A DNA stretch of 64,000 bases from Acanthopleura granulata. Lineage: Eukaryota; Mollusca; Polyplacophora; Chitonida; Chitonidae. The notes below the pieces were generated by a model, which saw nothing but the letters and a program-made list of their open reading frames with translations, was not told the DNA's origin and did no database searches. Both the position numbers and the translations under genes were made by a program. The DNA lies in assembly GCA_016165875.1 (NCBI GenBank), contig JABBOT010000080.1, forward strand, positions 35,044,364 to 35,108,363, given 5' to 3'. Position 1 is the stretch's first letter. The number at the start of each line of letters is the position of its first letter. This document shows, one piece after another, positions 1 to 12,240 of the stretch.

Positions 1-3000
1 GCACAATAAACCTCCCCCCGGTCCCGGCAGTTTAGCATCAGGGTGAGGAGCCACGGGGATCCAGGAAAACAGACCAAACAATCTGCCCCAAGTAAAATCT
101 CCTCGAGCCCACTGTTTTTGTGGTTACACTATTTAGCACCGTCACCCAGCGTAGAACAATGGGCACCTTGGAGGAACTCTTTACATGTCGATCGTGGTCA
201 AGGAATAAAGGCGATAGAATTTAGCATTCAGGTTTTCGGACATAGTTTATTATAACGTTAATAAGTAAATATGTCTAGTATGGAATGTATCATTTGAATT
301 CTAGTTTATGCTAAACGGATTGGTTTAACTGAAAGAAATGATTTAAGTTATAGAGACGGAAATTTGAGGAGAATTCCATCTCTGTTGTCAGTGGTGAAAT
401 AGCAATAAAACCGTGTTTTGTCATTGGTATGATGTGCTGTACACAAAACTTAAAATGCATTCCTTAACACTCTTAGGTACATATAAGGGTTTTTTTTTTG
501 GTTTATTTGAACGAAACAGTTTGATCTGTGATTGAATTTTAACGTGAGAAAATTCATCTCCCTTTTACAAGACGCTCAGCTGAGAGCAGTGTGTAGACTA
601 TATCTCCGGTCGATCTCACAGTTTGCCCGTAGTGTTTGCGCGCACAATCGAATCGGGGTTAGCTGCACTTCACTTCCGCGTCACGTGACATTAAATGTCA
701 AAGAAAAATAATCCACATATATATACGGAATGGAATTCAGCTATCAGAATGGCTATCTCGGGTACTTGGCCAATATTGATGCCTGTTTGGGTTTACTCTC
801 AAATTCGCTGAATAGATGACTCCAAGAGGCTTTTTTAGGTAGGATTCAGCCCTAGGATTGGACGAAAAGCCTGTATATTTTGCGACAATTTAAGTTTTTA
901 ACATTCCATAAAATAGCAAAAAAAAACAAAAAAAAAAACAAAAAAAAACAAAAAAAGAAAAAGTCCATATAAGTATTATTTTCCTAATTTAATATATATA
1001 GATCGCACATTGTCGAGTTTGGACATGAAAATGCTGATCTGTAAGCGAAATATCCATAGCTCATGCCGTCAACTGATACAACAACATCAAAAGTAAAATT
1101 CTCAAGACCAGTTTCAATAACGAAATTACCATTAAAACTTCTTAAAAATACGCATAATTGTAACAGAAACACTGTAAACTAGGCTTTCTTAAAGTGCTGT
1201 TGTCGGTGTAAAGGTCTTAATATAAATGATTGCGCTGCATACGTTCAATTTGCTCTATTCTTACAATTTCATAAATAATGCCACCAACTGATTCAATGTT
1301 GACAATAAAATAGTTCAGGTATAATTGTCAATCCGTGCCTGGAACGGAATCAAAAGCCTTATGTGCAGTAATATTTTCCTGTGAAAGAGTTTTCATTTCC
1401 TAATCTTTGTTTTAAAATTATTCCAGGGACCACATGACTGTCTCAATATTATGGTGATCGATAGAAAGCTTCGCTCTTCCTGGCAATGCAGTCTTAATTC
1501 TTTCTATGTCGATGGGAAAATGTATTCTATGTAGCTTTAACTTAAAACCCAAACGAAAAGCGATGTATTCATGTATACGTACATGTATATGACATAATTA
1601 TGTAGCTTTGTAGGGCTATTTTAGCATATATGTTATAATTTTCTTATCCAATTGACATATTCTGTCTTATAGGCCTTTACCTTGGATTGATATATCAACT
1701 GCGACTCTTTAAGAGAGGCCTGTCTTATACATACACGAACACAGTTTTGGTAATAGATGGAACAGCAGTCGTTTAGATATTGCACAATTATTTGAACACT
1801 AGTAGCACACTAGTACCACAATATGATATTGTTGAGTTGCATCATGTAAAGTGTACAAATGTGCATTTTCGTAGGTTAAAGTCGTTGGTGCCTTTTTCAC
1901 TCTTCCGAATTTAAAGTACATGTATATGTTATTTATTTATTTCTTTTAGTGCTATTTATAGCGCCGTACTCAGGAACTTTTCACGCATATGATGGCGTAT
2001 TAAACCTGATAGTAAACCACCCAACTTTGGGAATGTTGTCTTGGTTTATGCTACTGTGTATACCTGACTGTAACAACGACACCCAGTATATACAGTCAAC
2101 TTTTGTGTTCATGAAAAACTTTCTTTCTCTTTCCTCTGACTGATCCCCATCATTTTCACCTCCTTTACCGATTTTGTGGTCAATGAAACACATGTAGTAA
2201 CAGAGTGTTGTGTGGCTTAAAAACCAACTTAATATCCTTTTCTGTAATGTTTTTATTAAATTTCTGCTATAGCTGTTGATAAAGTTAACGGCCTTGATCA
2301 TGCAATGATTGTCACGATCAGCTAGAATACTCATGCCATCGTGGCATTATCAGTAAGACAGATTACATTCGCTTTGTCTGCCTGTTGTCGTAAGAGACGG
2401 GAACAGCTTTTCAATATTATCACTTCGACGCGTTTATCGTATTTTCCCTGCTCCCCCTCCCCTCAAACCCCACCCCAGGCTAATTATGCGTTGCCCGAGC
2501 CCACGGGTTAAATAGTTTTCACACACGTGACATACATATACCTTTCACACTTCCGCTTGCTCTGCCCTTAACTTCATCACGTGAAATGGAGTTTGCAGTG
2601 ATCTAATTTACCTTTGCCAATTTGCATTGATCAGGGAGAGAATTAACAATGGCTTGAAGCCGAGAACAGTGTGCTGAGCAAAATTACATAAGAATGCTGT
2701 AGAGAGCTATTTTCCCGCGTTAATCCATAGCCATGTGTGACCGGGGGCCAGTTTTCTGGGCTCCCGGCGAGGGTCCCTTAGTACAAGCCTGAGCTAATAC
2801 CCAAATAAAAAAGTCACACAATGAAAACAAGGAAACAACAGCCGCCATGATTGTTAGGTAAAGATACCGTAAAAGCGACTACAGGGGAGTCTGTTCGAAG
2901 CCATGTGTTTTTTTCTCCCTTTTTTTCTCTATTTTTGTTTTTTTTGGTAAATGTACTTTAGGGATCTTATTCAAATGTAACTTTTGAAGAACTGATTGCA

Positions 3001-5759
3001 CCATTTATTGTAGTGCCGTAGTACATTAGAATCACCGAATGATTATTTGGGGGAGATGCAGACAAATGACACCAAAATCTACCATGTAAAACGTTTATCA
3101 TTTAGAAATTCACGGAAAATCGCCCACTTATTATCAAGTGTTGGTTAGTATGCCTCCCGCAATGTTCACCATTACATTCAACTATCCAATTGTTGTTGGA
3201 CGATAATTTTTACTAAGACAATGGTGGTCAGTGTTTTGTGTTCCAGCATCAAAGGATGTTGTCCGTACGTTTACATATACATTGCACCAACGTAATGTTA
3301 TTGTTAAGGCGATACAAACCCCATCTTCACATTGCCTGCTCTACAGTCCGTGCCTTTGAAACCAACACATGCGTTTGTTCAGAAACATTGACACATTGAT
3401 TGTTTGTTCAACGAAAATAAATGAGATACGATTAGCAAAATATGCCGAGCAAGCATGTCCGATCAAGTTTGTCCTAACTGACAAACAAAGCATTCTTATC
3501 AGGTAAAGCAAGTTGTTCAGAAACTACTTGTTGTTAAGGAACTATACAGATAGAACTGATGGGACAATAAACGAACGAATGTCTATATCATTGACATGCG
3601 TATGTGCACGGACGAGCGTGTGTCCAGAAGAAGAAATTGTTTCTTCTATACTGAGTGTTGTTTTAATCGAACGCCAAATGAACTTTTTTTTTTTTTTTTG
3701 ACTGGACGTAAGTGTGATATTAATCTGTATGTATATCTACAAATAACGGTCTGCTCTTTATAAAGCCAGTAAATAGAACGACGGTCTCAACATTACACTG
3801 TCATGGAATCGGGAGAATCTGGTCTGCTTTAAATGCTGCACCCAGGCAGGAAAAACAAAAGAGGAAGTGAGCGAGTGAGTGAAGATATGTCGCAGGGCTG
3901 AGCGGAGACGTTTCCAGGAATCCTACCTCAGTTATGCCCACAGGAGTCAATTGTGCCGTTCTTGGCTTGGCATCATTGGGCCGACTTCGTCATCGCTGAT
4001 CATGACAAAAATTACACGCGAATTTAGGCCACAGTCATAATTATAATGAATTGAGGTAATAATTCATAATGTTATGAAATTTACCTAAAAGGACATATGT
4101 ACAGGTAAAAATTGATTTCCGGAGCTTTGGCAAGAAAAAACTAAACTCGGGCTCTTCTAAGGAGATGACCAGATACCGATGAAAATAGGACGGCGATTAA
4201 CCTTAGAGTTTTTTTGTAAACTTCATTACTTTGACGCATGCATATCATCGTGCATGCTGAAGCTGTTATCGTCAACCATGCAAACCCACTCCAATCAGAA
4301 TGCTTTCGCACGTTATCGATGGTGTAGCTTATTTAATTGCTATTGTACGATATTTACTTTCATGTTATAGGATACATGTATTTCTAACATTATAAACTTA
4401 GACGATATATTCGCTGTAAAATTTGTCTTTACAAAACAGGAAAATGGTTTACATCACACAATATTTGAAGATGTCGCTTAGTTTGGCCTCACGTGTTTAA
4501 GTCATTTTGCTTCCGCTCTAGCCATTGTTAAGCTCCATTGTACTGAAAACAATGAAGCTGTAAAATCCAATTTATTCCAAATTCCATGAGTGTTAATAAA
4601 TATATCGGCCTCAAAATTAATATCAAACATGCACGAATCATATATACACATGAATCTACAATGAAAAGTAGTACATTTGCAATTGTTTAACTCCCTGTTC
4701 TAATGCATGCAGTGTTGGTCGATAAAATGAATGGGAGAACAATCCCTGTTTTCAATCTTCAGTTACATATCGGTAGCTAGTCCAACCTGATGAATTCACT
4801 CTGCTAGGTCCAAAGAGGCCTGCCCTCTCACCCACACAGACTCTTTCAAGACTCCACACCGACGCCCCCCCCCCGCCCCATTACCTTATCTTATCCCCCA
4901 GGGGTTTATGTCTCAGCGCTCTGCCACAAATCCCCGGGCACGTTAGACACAGCCTGATATTACGCCCACTTGTTAATCCTCCGCACTTCTATAACATGTA
5001 AATCTCCAACACAGTAAAAACTCTCCGAATTTCATCCACCTCTGTTTTTATCACTGTTGTTTGACATCAAATGGCCGACAACACGTTAAATACTGAACGT
5101 GTTCACCCCGGAGTTACTGCTCTCTTGTGGGATTGTTTCCTTGGATGTTGGACGATTATCACGCTGTTTTGTTTTATGTTGTAGTTTTTGTTTTTGTGTG
5201 TGTGTGTGTGGATTGCGGGCCACATGTGGACTGAGAAGAACTGTGACATAGCCTATATAAGGATGTTCTAATCTCATGATAATGGCCAGCGTATACAAAG
5301 TCCAAATTAATTCATGATCATTCCGTACATCTGTTCTACGAATTAACATTGTTTGGTTTCCATGCTAATAGCAGCCTTTGAAGTTTCCAAAGGAAAATGT
5401 AGGCAATAATGCCATACATGTACGCTTTATTATAACTTCACGGCCTTTGCGCAAGTCGTGCTCCCCACTAACTCTCTAAATTTCTTCGTTTTCTGAGAAT
5501 ACGATTCGTTAATAAATTTTTTTTCTGAGAATACGATAGTATTTTTATCCTTGGACAAGTACACACTCTGTGACATATTTCTTTCTAACCTAAACCTTCA
5601 AAATTTTAGGAAATCTGGTCTTCCTTTATCTGACATGGTTAGTCCATATCATGAGCAACATATCATAATTTTGCCCCCAAAAAAGAGAGAACTGGGTGAG
5701 AAAAGTAATTTTTGGCTTTTAATAGCACTAATATCCCTATAATCAAAAGTATTAGGGTA
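1..5759. other. Non-coding, no gene recognised
   Basis: No open frame here has a recognisable domain or exon-like splice context. Visible features are an A-rich low-complexity stretch at about 916-961, a poly-T run near 3684, a C-run near 4866, a short TG run near 5197, and a direct duplication of about 18 bp (core TTCTGAGAATACGAT) at about 5490-5540. The region is AT-rich with short open frames on both strands, as expected by chance. Confidence 0.6.
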
Positions 5760-6370
5760 CTTAAAAGTATGCAGCCACCTGGGTATGTCACCTGGTCATA
5801 AAGGAATGTGTCACCACGTAAGACAAAGTCAATAAATGGTATACTGATATAAGTATGGCAGAGCTCAACAAGTCAGCTATCAGAACTTCTCGTCTGACAA
5901 GTTATATCGCAGAATATGCCACCTGATCATAGATACGTTTGAAAATATGCCGCCGCGCAAGCATAACCAGAAAAAGTTAATCGAATATGCCAAATGATAA
6001 ATATCTAGTAAGTAAACAAGAATACGCATGCTGATAAGTTAAAGGAATAATCAACCTAATGTTACATTTAGAATGTGCCACGTATTAAGTATAAACCGAT
6101 TATATTTAACGGTATAAGTTAACGGAATATCCGCTCTGATGTTACGTTCAGCATATGCCATCGCCTAAGTATATGTATCAGCAGAACATGCAAACTGATC
6201 CGTGAATAAAACAAGCCATCTGATGTTACTTTTAGAATATGCCACCTGCTATAAGTAGAAAAACAAAATTCGGCACGTGGAAAGCAAACCGAATGTACAC
6301 CCTCTGCATGATAAGTTAACGGGATTAATAAGCTAACTGGTAAACTAACCGATCGTGCCATCTAACATGC
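5760..6370. repeat. Degenerate tandem array, 'AATATGCCACCTGAT' motif
   Basis: The core AATATGCCACCTGAT (also ATGTGTCACC and ATATGCCATCGCC variants) recurs every few tens of bases. It is often followed by AAGTATA or AAGTTAACGGAAT. Copies are strongly diverged, so unit length is uncertain. No coding potential is evident; the 80-codon open frame on the minus strand at 6119-6361 lies wholly inside the array. Confidence 0.6.
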
Positions 6371-7830
6371 TAATGATATATTCCTAGCACAATATATAAG
6401 CTATATGTACATGTGGGTGTGATAAAAACAGTATACCAACTACAAGCATGAAAAAGTACACTTACACCCGGAAATGTGCAACAGATGCCAACGTGCAATC
6501 ACTGTTATCCTATAGGAAAACAAATATCCCTATTAAACAAACATGAATTTTTAAGGTACGCCATGCAACTGACGTTCTGGTACATTGATAGAGCTGCTCT
6601 TATCGTAACAATATCGTGCAGTTAAAATTTTTATTGGGAAGACGTGGATAAGATATATATATATGTATAGTGTACACAATTCCAGGCCTGACGGCCATCC
6701 AGGGCATGTTGAAGAGTTGGGAGATTATATGAATGTCGAGCATTCCTCCTAAAATGCTAGCAGTCCTGGTGTAGCGAAGTTGTCCTCAGCATGCCATACA
6801 ACCTCCCCCAATATTGACGTTCATCATCTAAAAATTTGCAAACGTGCAGAAGTCGAGGGAAGCTTTCCGGATTAATGCGTTCTCCCCGAATGACCCTTGA
6901 CTGGGATATGAGAGCAATGGGGAAATAGTTGTGCCGAAGCCTCAGCCGGCTCTCAACATGTGGCACCCCCGGGTTACCCCTGTGAGTAGACACGGCTATT
7001 TTAAGCCGATTTGCCTTACCAAATTTGTCAAGGTTTATTTTTATTTCCAATGTAAAAAATGAAGAAGTAAATCATACCTTACCAAAGCGATTTTATATCC
7101 CCAGTATTGAACTGAATTTCTGCATTACAAAATTAAGTGTCGTTTACTTTGTGAATAACTTTATACACCTAAGTGCTTTGGATTTATAGATGAAGACTGA
7201 AGTACCTTGGATCTATAGATAAAGATAAGAATGAAAAATTCCTGTCTTTAGGGTGACGTTTTGACCTGTAGTGTGCATGTATTAATCATGTGTGTTAAGT
7301 TTTGAGTGGACACAGTCGCCATTGCTCAGGTAAAGGTTTACTCCAACGCCACCCGTCGATTGATAAAATCGCTTGGCCCGTGTTAACATTTGGGAGAAAT
7401 TTGAGCATTTGCTCGAGCGTAATCGACGTCTTCGAAAACCTCACATGATACATTTAAAAGGATCATAAGATCCTCACATCAATAGGCGATCTATTCAGTC
7501 CAAGTAGACTGAAAATACTGCGTATTCTCTTCTTTTCTCCCTTTTACTTGGCTGGTATTTCATGAAGTAATCAAAAACATTTCCTTAATACGACGTCACC
7601 CAATGTTATGCTGGGAGGAAACCAGCCAGAGAAACCCAGGACAGCCTGCATTTTGCAGACAGATCTTACCACCTACGACCGATTGGGGTCGATGCGTTGG
7701 GGATTTTCATATTACCACGTCTATATAATAGTTCCGCGTGCTACATGAACCTGATTGCTGTCCAAGTTTACATGTAATTGCTACATGTGACGGCTGCATT
7801 TGCTACATACATTTCCCTCGCTCAGCATGA
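6371..7830. other. Non-coding, no gene recognised
   Basis: A 97-codon ATG-initiated open frame on the minus strand (6757-7050) was inspected. It has no recognisable domain and no splice context, so it is not called as a gene. A short AT run lies near 6655. Nothing else stood out. Confidence 0.5.
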
Positions 7831-7993
7831 TTTTGATTTTATTTGATTGGTGTTTTACGCCGTGCTCAAGAATATTTCACTTATCCGAGAGCGGCCAGCA
7901 TTATGGTGGGAGGAAACCGTGCAGAGCCCGGGGGAAATCCACGACCATCCGCAGGTTGCTGGCGGACCTTTCCACGTACGGCCGGAGAGGACA
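7831..7993 (-). mobile_element. tRNA-derived SINE, 5'-truncated
   Basis: Read on the minus strand, this copy carries the family's body and 3' end: the GGAAACC and GCCAGCATTATGG segments, the TACGCCGT core, and a T/A-rich tail. The tRNA-like head is missing or degraded. It matches the better copy at 58895-59163. Confidence 0.75.
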
Positions 7994-8274
7994 TGTAGCT
8001 TGACAAATGTAGTCTATTCATATTCTAACTATACACATGTACAATAATGCATTTGCTACATATAGTCGCTTCAATTGCTGCATTGTTCAATTACTGCTTC
8101 ACTTGCTAAATTTAATACTTGCATTTGCTAGATACGCCTATAAGTACTTAACTTGCAACATTGAATTAATTTCCGTGAAATTGTCTAATGGCTTGACATC
8201 TGATAAATGCTTCATTTTAATATTTTCCTCTCCGTTAATGTTTTGTCAACCTTATTGTTTGTTTTGATTTGCAG

Positions 8275-8527
8275 AGCTGGTATACAGGCCTATGTATACA
8301 GTGTACAGTGCCATGTTACAACAGGCAACTGTTTACGAAAGAGGCCTAGTACACTGGCATACACACAGACTGACGATATCATGAGAAAATGTGCTACGTC
8401 CAGCTCAGCAGTGTCCCCCTCTCCGCCTCCCCTTCCACGTCGTCCACCTAATTACAGCACCGACCAACACTGCAGCCTAAGACGCCGCGGAAAGCACGTG
8501 CACTGGCGGAAGAGCCCCGACTCTTAG
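8275..8527 (+). CDS. Candidate terminal coding exon, proline-rich C-terminus
   Basis: A pyrimidine-rich acceptor ending in TTTGCAG at 8274 is followed by an open frame (first base completes a split codon) of 83 codons, ending in TAG at 8525-8527. The peptide has a run of prolines (SPSPPPLPRRPP) that resembles SH3- or WW-domain ligands. It also has a basic tail with KHVHW, which fits the loose [KR]-x-V-x-[FW] docking pattern for protein phosphatase 1. Its GC content is higher than the flanks. No upstream exon could be identified and no polyadenylation signal lies close by, so it may be a chance open frame after an AG. The product is not recognised; the motif readings are inference only. Confidence 0.3.
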
Positions 8528-9245
8528 ATCAACCATGTTGGTTCATATCTCAGTCGTCCAAGAAATCGTTTTTGCCTTCGCAGCTGTTTTCACACGATCG
8601 ACTTTCTGAGTAAACAAACACACATATATATACGTGTAAACAAAAGATCTGGACGCGTTATCGTGTCTTCGAATCCACATTATCACGATGTTTACACCGC
8701 CAACCAGTTAGTGCCGACAGAAATTGGCCAAAGCACTATGTTGTGTAACTTCCGTAAGTAACTTCGCAGTATCATGATCCCATGCAGTTACGACCATGTT
8801 AGCCATTCATTCTTTCATCCATTCATAGGGTGCATTGATTGGCTGGTTGTTGTTTTTCGTGGCTTCAACCACTCTGTCAGGTTAATTGATTACTGCCTAA
8901 CATCCGAGTCAGCAGTTTTCGCGGCCAGCAGCAAACAATCTCTGGGCAGAAAGAAAAACCACGTACACAAGGCTTGGAGAGAAGATCACTTCCTCTTCTG
9001 TTATATATTCAACTAGTTGGCTTTGCGTTGTTACTAGTGTTATTGTTGAGGTTATTCTCACGTACACCACCGAGTTAGGTTAATACTCAATTGCTTCAAA
9101 TCCACTGTTGTTTTGTCTGGCATCCTCACCAGTTCACTTCCAGTTTGGTATTGTTCACTTCCCCTTCATGTTTTCTGTTGCTATGTTGAGCAAAATGTTT
9201 AACCCACTTGCTATTAATCAGTTCTATGCGCATTTTTTTTTTTTG

Positions 9246-9970
9246 CAGTCCCACTTATCCATGTCCGTTATTACTCAGTCCCACTTATCTCTGTGTTATT
9301 ATTGTATAGTCCCACTTATCTGTCTTTACTATTAACCAGTCCCACTTATCTCTATTATTACTCAGTGTCACTTATCCATGTCTGCTATTACTCAGTCTCA
9401 CATATTCCTGCCCATTAATACTCAATCCCATTTGTCCGTCTATTATTACCCACCTCCATTTATCAATGTCTGTTATTAGTCAATCTATCCACGTCTGTTT
9501 CATTCAGACCCACTTCACTTTTTCTGTTTACACCCATGTAATTGTACTTACATTTTCACTTACAGTCAAAAATTCTTGAACACGGCGTAAAACACCAATC
9601 AAATAAATAAATAAATAAATAAATAAATTCTACCTACATGTATCTGTGTACATTAGCTCCACACAACACTCACGCAGTTCCTCTTATCTATGCTTTTAGC
9701 TCAATCTCATTTCTGTTTGTTCTTTATTACTCAGCCCAGCTTCACTTTTGTCTGTTAATATTCAGCCTGTCCCACTTATCCGTTTTAAAACAGTCCCATT
9801 CCTCAATGTATCTTATAATTAAGATAAGATAATTAAGATGTCACACTAGCTGTGAATACTGACGTCCCACTTGTCCATATCTCTTTTAGTCTGGACTCTC
9901 CTTGTCCCTTAGTACTTAATACCAGTTGGCTTTGTTTATTAGTATTCACATAGTCCCACTCATCTGTGTC
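9246..9970. repeat. Degenerate tandem array, 'CAGTCCCACTTATC' motif
   Basis: CAGTCCCACTTATC followed by an imperfect TGTCTGTTATTACT recurs about every 30-40 bases. There are about fifteen recognisable copies of very different quality. A SINE 3' end at 9562-9627 interrupts the array, which appears older than that insertion. The array is non-coding. Confidence 0.7.
9562..9627 (+). mobile_element. SINE 3'-end fragment
   Basis: It contains the family 3' end (ATTCTTGAACACGGCGTAAA, then CACCAATCAAATAAATA) followed by several AAAT repeats. Everything 5' of this is missing. It sits inside the CAGTCCCACTTATC tandem array. Confidence 0.75.
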
Positions 9971-11029
9971 TGTGTCAACACGAGATCCTATGGAGTATAC
10001 TTGCCTACTACAACTACGCAATAAAATATTACAGTGTAAGGGCATGACTTTTTTGAGAGGAAAGGCAGTACGGCTTGTTCAACTCTCAGGCAGCGATGAG
10101 CCTCATGCAAGATCAAATAAAGAAACACGAAGAAAGTTAGCTAAGCTCGATACATGTAATTGATATAATATAGTCTAAACAGCACACCTTACGTACATTA
10201 GGCGTATACACGGACAATACAAACAATAACAAAGTATAGTTTCTTACGGAGATTACTTGCTAGCAGATCAGAAACCCGGTCTAAACTCCAGGCGTCTAAA
10301 TGCGAGACTCATTTCACACAACTAGCGAAAATGCAACCTGTTGGTTAATTACTGAAGTGATGGATATCACTGGCCTCCAAGTGACGACTGGTCGAATGCA
10401 CGCCGACGATGGTTTGTGGCAAATGATTCGGGTAGCCGATACCGTTGATTGGGCAATTGGTAGGCTGAAAATGCCCAAAGTCTCCTGCCTGGCGCTACAT
10501 AATTAGTCCTCAGTCCTTAATTGTTGACCGAAATGACCTCAGGTCAATGTCAAATCCTTTGTCAATTGGGATCAAGAGTACCTAATACCACAAAGAGAAA
10601 ATGAGCGATACAAGCTCAGAAATGAAGTCTCCAACAAAATATCCAAAGGCGAAACACTAGCTCAAATATGTGCCACGTAGAGCAAAAATGGAGAACAAAC
10701 TGACAATGTTGGATAGCGCGCGGGACTACAAAACCCCCGAGACAAATACTGTAGAAAATACCTCCACTGTATATGGACGTATGAGTAAAAGACTGCGAAT
10801 TTCTGTAACTTCATCGGTCATATATATATCCCACTTCATTTAGTTTTCTGGATATTGTAGACATGTTTACAACAAAGGTATGGCTTTCCAGAAAGTACAC
10901 TGTGTGTACAATGACACTAACTCATACCTTCAAGGAACTACAGAGGAGGCTTTGATGTATGTACAACTCCGCTGAAATCTAGGTCAGACGCTGACCCAAT
11001 TTTAATAACAAAAGAAATTTACACTACAT
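9971..11029. other. Non-coding, no gene recognised
   Basis: Unremarkable sequence. A 68-codon open frame at 10300-10506 (plus) has a balanced composition. It has no recognisable domain, signal peptide or splice context, so it is not called. Confidence 0.5.
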
Positions 11030-12240
11030 TAAAGACAGAGTCGCAACACATGAGAATCTGGCACGTTCATGCTCGATGTAATAGTGCTTTGGGACCAACA
11101 CCACCTAAACACGATGTAGTGCTGCAAGAGGATCTGCCGCGTCAATACACGAAATAGTGCTGCAGGAGGACGAGATATATGTAGTGCTGCGGGATGATCT
11201 GCCCCATCAATAGAATTGATAGTGCTGCAGGAAGATCTACTGCATCTACACATAAGATAGCGCCGTATGAGAATTTGCTAACCATTCATAACGCGACACC
11301 GTTGCCGTATCTACTATACAAGAGATAGTGCAGCATGCGGATCTGTCGATTCCATACTCGAGATAGTGCTAGGTGAGAACCTGCTGCATCTATAGACGCG
11401 ACAGTGCTGTATACGGATCTGGCTTATTTATGTACACGAAATTGTGCATGCTGTATGAGAGTTTCGCAATTAAACACGAGGTTGTGCCCCATGAGAATCT
11501 ACTGCATCCGTACACGAGGTAGTGTTGCCTGCGGATATGGTTTATCTACTGCATGCTTTAAGAGAGTTTCGCAACTAAACACGACATAATGCTTCATTCT
11601 GATCTGTCGCATCTAACCGCGACCTATAGCTTTGCATGAGGTGTGTCGCAGCTGAACTCGAGACTGCATCAGAAGCTGTCGCACCTACCACATCTAAACA
11701 CGAGATATGGTATACGGTTCTAACGCATCTAAACGGCGCGACATAAGGCTATGTAAGGTTCTCTGCTACATCTTAACACGAGTTAGTGCTGCATGTGGGT
11801 ATATTGTATAGATCTATATACAGTATATTTTATGAGCACCTTCCATATCTATACACCGGATATTATTAGTTACATGGTTACTGAGTGAAAGGGGTGGGAA
11901 ACTAACTGAGGTCTGTAGACCCCATATTGGGCGAGGTGTCAGCCAATTAAGTGATAATACTGGATCTACTACAACAGGATAATACTGAATCTGGGTATTT
12001 ATAAAGGGAATCTATACGTGGATATAGAGTCTCTACATATTCGAGATAAAACTCCATACGGATATATTGCATATAAACACGAAATAGTGTATAACATGTA
12101 GAGCTATACGTCATATATATTCGCGAAAAAACTGCATACGAATATATACGGCGAGATAATACTACATGTGGATGTACTACATACCTACATATATACACAG
12201 CAAATTACGATATGCGGCATCTACAATCCAGATAACAATG
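11030..12240. repeat. Long degenerate minisatellite, 'CACGAGATAGTGCTGCAT' motif
   Basis: About 1.2 kb of loosely repeated units of roughly 35-45 bp, each built from CACGAGATAGTGCTGCATG + (A)GAATCTGCTGCATCTA. The left part (to about 11800) is better preserved. The right part drifts to an AT-rich variant (GATATACTGCATA, AACACGAGATAATACTGC). Short open frames in it on both strands are by-products of the array. Confidence 0.75.

Noticed and set aside
6757..7050. 97-codon open frame, minus strand
   Set aside because: No domain, signal peptide, splice context or homologous pattern recognised; length within chance for this sequence.
8037..8267. 76-codon hydrophobic open frame upstream of the 8275 exon
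   Set aside because: Codons look like random AT-rich sequence and it runs into an intron-like polypyrimidine tract.
10300..10506. 68-codon open frame with balanced composition
   Set aside because: No recognisable motif and no supporting signals.
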